Shown in pieces: positions 61,540 to 64,000 of a DNA stretch of 64,000 nt. The DNA comes from Galaxea fascicularis. Taxonomy: Eukaryota; Cnidaria; Anthozoa; Scleractinia; Euphylliidae. The notes under the pieces were generated by a model. It saw only the letters and a list, made by a program, of their open reading frames with translations, was not told the DNA's origin and did no database searches. Position numbers and translations under genes: made by a program. Within the stretch, counting starts at the first letter, position 1; each line of letters begins with the position of its first letter. The DNA lies in the NCBI GenBank assembly GCA_948470475.1, contig OX419337.1, positions 6,075,574-6,139,573 on the forward strand, read 5' to 3'.

Positions 61540-62247
61540 TAAACTTTGCCTATTTCAAAAAGGAACCTAGAAATCATGTGTAAATGTATCCAAGAACTCC
61601 CACAACATGAGTTCTATTCTTATTTGACCTGTGTGCAAGATTTTAGCAAAGTTGAAATTTTGACCAAAACCCAAAGGGGGGACCACATGCTTTTGAGTCA
61701 AATTTTGAATTTGGCTTAAACTTTGCCTATTTCAAAAAGGAACCTAGAAATCATGTGTAAATGCTTCCAAGAACTCCCACAACATGATTTCTAGTCTTAT
61801 TTGAGCTGTGTGCAAGATTTTAGCAAAGTTGAAATTTTGACCAAAACCCAAAGGGGGGACCACATGCTTTTGAGTGAAATTTTGAATTTGGCTTAAACTT
61901 TGCCTATTTCAAAAAGGAACCTAGAAATCATGTGTAAATGTATCCAAGAACTCCCACAACATGAGTTCTATTCTTATTTGACCTGTGTGCAAGATTTTAG
62001 CAAAGTTGAAATTTTGACCAAAACCCAAAGGGGGGACCACATGCTTTTGAGTCAAATTTTGAATTTGGCTTAAACTTTGCCTATTTCAAAAAGAAACCTA
62101 GAAATCATGTGTAAATGCTTCCAAGAACTCCCACAACATGATTTCTAGTCTTATTTGAGCTGTGTGCAAGATTTTAGCAAAGTTGAAATTTTGACCAAAA
62201 CCCAAAGGGGGGACCACATGCTTTTGAGTCAAATTTTGAATTTGGCT
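61540..62247 (+). repeat. Four full-length monomers, a doubled two-monomer unit
   Basis: The order (AATGTATCC with GAGTTC and GACCTG; then TCTAGTC) occurs twice, 354 bp apart, and AGTGAAATTTTG is repeated at 61521 and 61875. The last unit before the next hybrid carries AAAGAAACC. No gene. Confidence 0.78.
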
Positions 62248-62534
62248 TAACCTTTGCCTATCATGTGTAAATGCTTCAAAGAACTCGATTTTTGACCAAA
62301 TTTTTTGACCAATTTTTGAATTTTGACCAAAACCCAAAGGGGGGACCACATGCTTTTGGGTCAAATTTTGAATTTGGCTTAAACTTTGCCTATCATGTGT
62401 AAATGCTTCCAAGAACTCCCACAACATGATTTCTATTCTTATTTGAGCTGTGTGGAAGATTGTAGCAAAGTTGAAATTTGACCAAAACCCAAAGGGGGGA
62501 CCACATGCTTTTGAGTCAAATTTTGAATTTGGCT
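62248..62534 (+). repeat. Short-unit pair: 132-bp hybrid plus 155-bp monomer
   Basis: Hybrid 62248-62379 is the most diverged: it starts TAACCTTTGCC and has CTTCAAAGAACTCG and TTTTGGGTC. The short unit is 62380-62534 with TGTGTGGAAG. Confidence 0.88.
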
Positions 62535-63773
62535 TAAACTTTGCCTATTTCAAAAAGGAACCTAGAAATCATGTCTAAATGCTTCCAAGAACTCCCACAA
62601 CATGATTTCTATTCTTATTTGAGCTGTGTGCAAGATTTTAGCAAAGTTGAAATTTTGACCAAAACCCAAAGGGGGGACCACATGCTTTTGAGTCAAATTT
62701 TGAATTTGGCTTAAACTTTGCCTATTTCAAAAAGGAAACTAGAAATCATGTGTAAATGGATCCAAGAACTCCCACAACATGATTTCTCTTCTTATTTGAG
62801 CTGTGTGCAAGATTTTAGCAAAGTTGAAATTTTGACCAAAACCCAAAGGGGGGACCACATGCTTTTGAGTCAAATTTTGAATTTGGCTTAAACTTTGCCT
62901 ATTTCAAAAAGGAACCTAGAAATCATGTCTAAATGCTTCCAAGAACTCCCACAACATGATTTCTATTCTTATTTGAGCTGTGTGCAAGATTTTAGCAAAG
63001 TTGAAATTTTGACCAAAACCCAAAGGGGGGACCACATGCTTTTGAGTCAAATTTTGAATTTGGCTTAAACTTTGCCTATTTTAAAAAGGAACCTAGAAAT
63101 CATGTGTAAATGCTTCCAAGAACTCCCACAACATGATTTCTATTCTTATTTGAGCTGTGTGCAAGATTGTAGCAAAGTTGAAATTTTGACCAAAACTCAA
63201 AGGGGGGACCACATGCTTTTGAGTCAAATTTTGAATTTAGCTTAAACTTTGCCTATTTCAAAAAGGAACCTAGAAATCATGTCTAAATGCTTCCAAGAAC
63301 TCCCACAACATGATTTCTATTCTTATTTGAGCTGTGTGCAAGATTTTAGCAAAGTTGAAATTTTGACCAAAACCCAAAGGGGGGACCACATGCTTTTGAG
63401 TCAAATTTTGAATTTGGCTTAAACTTTGCCTATTTTAAAAAGGAACCTAGAAATCATGTCTAAATGCTTCCAAGAACTCCCACAACATGATTTCTATTCT
63501 TATTTGAGCTGTGTGCAAGATTGTAGCAAAGTTGAAATTTTGACCAAAACTCAAACGGGGGACCACATGCTTTTGAGTCAAATTTTGAATTTGGCTTAAA
63601 CTTTGCCTATTTCAAAAAGGAACCTAGAAATCATGTCTAAATGCTTCCAAGAACTCCCACAACATGATTTCTATTCTTATTTTAGCTGTGTGCAAGATTT
63701 TAGCAAAGTTGAAATTTTGACCAAAACCCAAAGGGGGGACCACATGCTTTTGAGTCAAATTTTGAATTTGGCT
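62535..63773 (+). repeat. Full-length monomers
   Basis: Seven units, including a GGATCC unit with GGAAACTAG (about 62758), two units with AAAACTCAAA (one followed by AATTTAGCTT near 63234, the other reading AAACGGGGG), and a TTATTTTAGCTG unit last. No gene. Confidence 0.75.
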
Positions 63774-64000
63774 TAAACTTTGCCTATCGTGTGTAAATGC
63801 TTCCAAGAACTCCATTTTTGACCAAATTTTTTGACCAATTTTTGAATTTTGACCAAAACCCCAAGGGGGGACCACATGCTTTTGAGTCAAATTTTGAATT
63901 TGGCTTAAACTTTGCCTATCATGTGTAAATGCTTCCAAGAACTCCCACAACATGATTTCTATTCTTATTTGAGCTGTGTGGAAGATTGTAGCAAAGTTGA
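63774..64000 (+). repeat. Short-unit pair, cut by the window edge
   Basis: Hybrid 63774-63905 with CCTATCGTGTG and AAAACCCCAAGG, followed by a 155-bp type unit from 63906 that runs off the window at TGTGTGGAAG. Confidence 0.88.

Larger units (their letters stand above)
1..64000 (+). repeat. Tandem satellite array, 177-bp monomer, about 367 copies
   Basis: The start motif TAAACTTTGCC recurs at 179, 356, 533 and 710, a 177-bp period that holds to the end of the window apart from defined short forms. All copies face the same way, and I saw no inversion, transposon or unique insert. Counting the consensus by hand gives 63 G+C in 177 bases (35.6%) and no CpG. Monomer length is close to one nucleosome repeat, as is common for plant centromeric and pericentromeric satellites, but I do not recognise the family. 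Centromeric, pericentromeric and subtelomeric positions are all possible. Both window edges lie inside the array. No stretch of 300 bases holds anything else. Confidence 0.97.

Noticed and set aside
1..64000. Possible CRISPR array, suggested by regular spacing
   Set aside because: The period is 177 bp and the whole unit is repeated; there are no unique spacers between short direct repeats and no cas genes.
1..64000. CENP-B box
   Set aside because: No sequence like TTCG....A..CGGG was seen in the consensus, which lacks CpG altogether.
1..64000. A new biological system such as a defence island or gene cluster
   Set aside because: No coding region can be supported anywhere in the window; the only novelty I can defend is the organisation of the satellite itself.

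Overview
The window is one uninterrupted, head-to-tail satellite DNA array. From base 1 to base 64,000 I see only diverged copies of a 177-bp monomer, all in the same orientation, about 367 copies by arithmetic (not counted one by one). The consensus is about 36% GC and contains no CpG dinucleotide. I found no gene, tRNA, rRNA, transposon, telomere repeat or unique sequence. The array runs off both ends of the window. Such an array implies a eukaryotic chromosome. A monomer near 180 bp with this base composition fits plant (peri)centromeric or subtelomeric satellites best, but I do not recognise the family and cannot name the species; an animal or other eukaryote is not excluded.

The interest lies in the layering of the repeats. 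Bases 1933-17736 are two tandem copies of a 7,902-bp, 45-monomer block with no differences at the sites I compared. Inside each copy is a doubled 6-monomer repeat (1,062 bp) and a higher-order repeat (HOR) of 17 monomers (2,969 bp), itself an 8-monomer half (1,394 bp) plus a 9-monomer half (1,575 bp). The 17-mer HOR continues to about 21,960. From there to 30.8 kb are a doubled 3-monomer unit (485 bp) and looser 8- and 9-monomer modules. From 31 to 64 kb the layout is a mosaic: 5-monomer duplications at 31.4-32.9 and 49.9-51.5 kb, an 8-monomer cassette in about six copies (36-61 kb), a doubled 6-mer at 41.4-43.5 kb, and 4-, 9- and 8-monomer modules at 44.9-49.2 kb. Parts of 31-37 kb recur at 50-56 kb at offsets of about 18.6, 18.8 and 18.1 kb.

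Two short monomer forms punctuate the array. A 155-bp form lacks 21 bp, and a 132-bp form lacks the same 21 bp and has its centre replaced by a T-rich, three-fold repeat of a TTTTTGACCAA-like motif. The 21-bp segment holds both minus-strand stop codons of the monomer, so open frames of 65-119 codons appear wherever it is missing. I regard these as accidents of repeat structure, not genes. Each full monomer also carries a 12-bp inverted repeat around a 25-nt loop, and two overlapping short dyads, one of which contains TGAGTCA. No gene network can be described. The window records unequal exchange and segmental amplification in a satellite.
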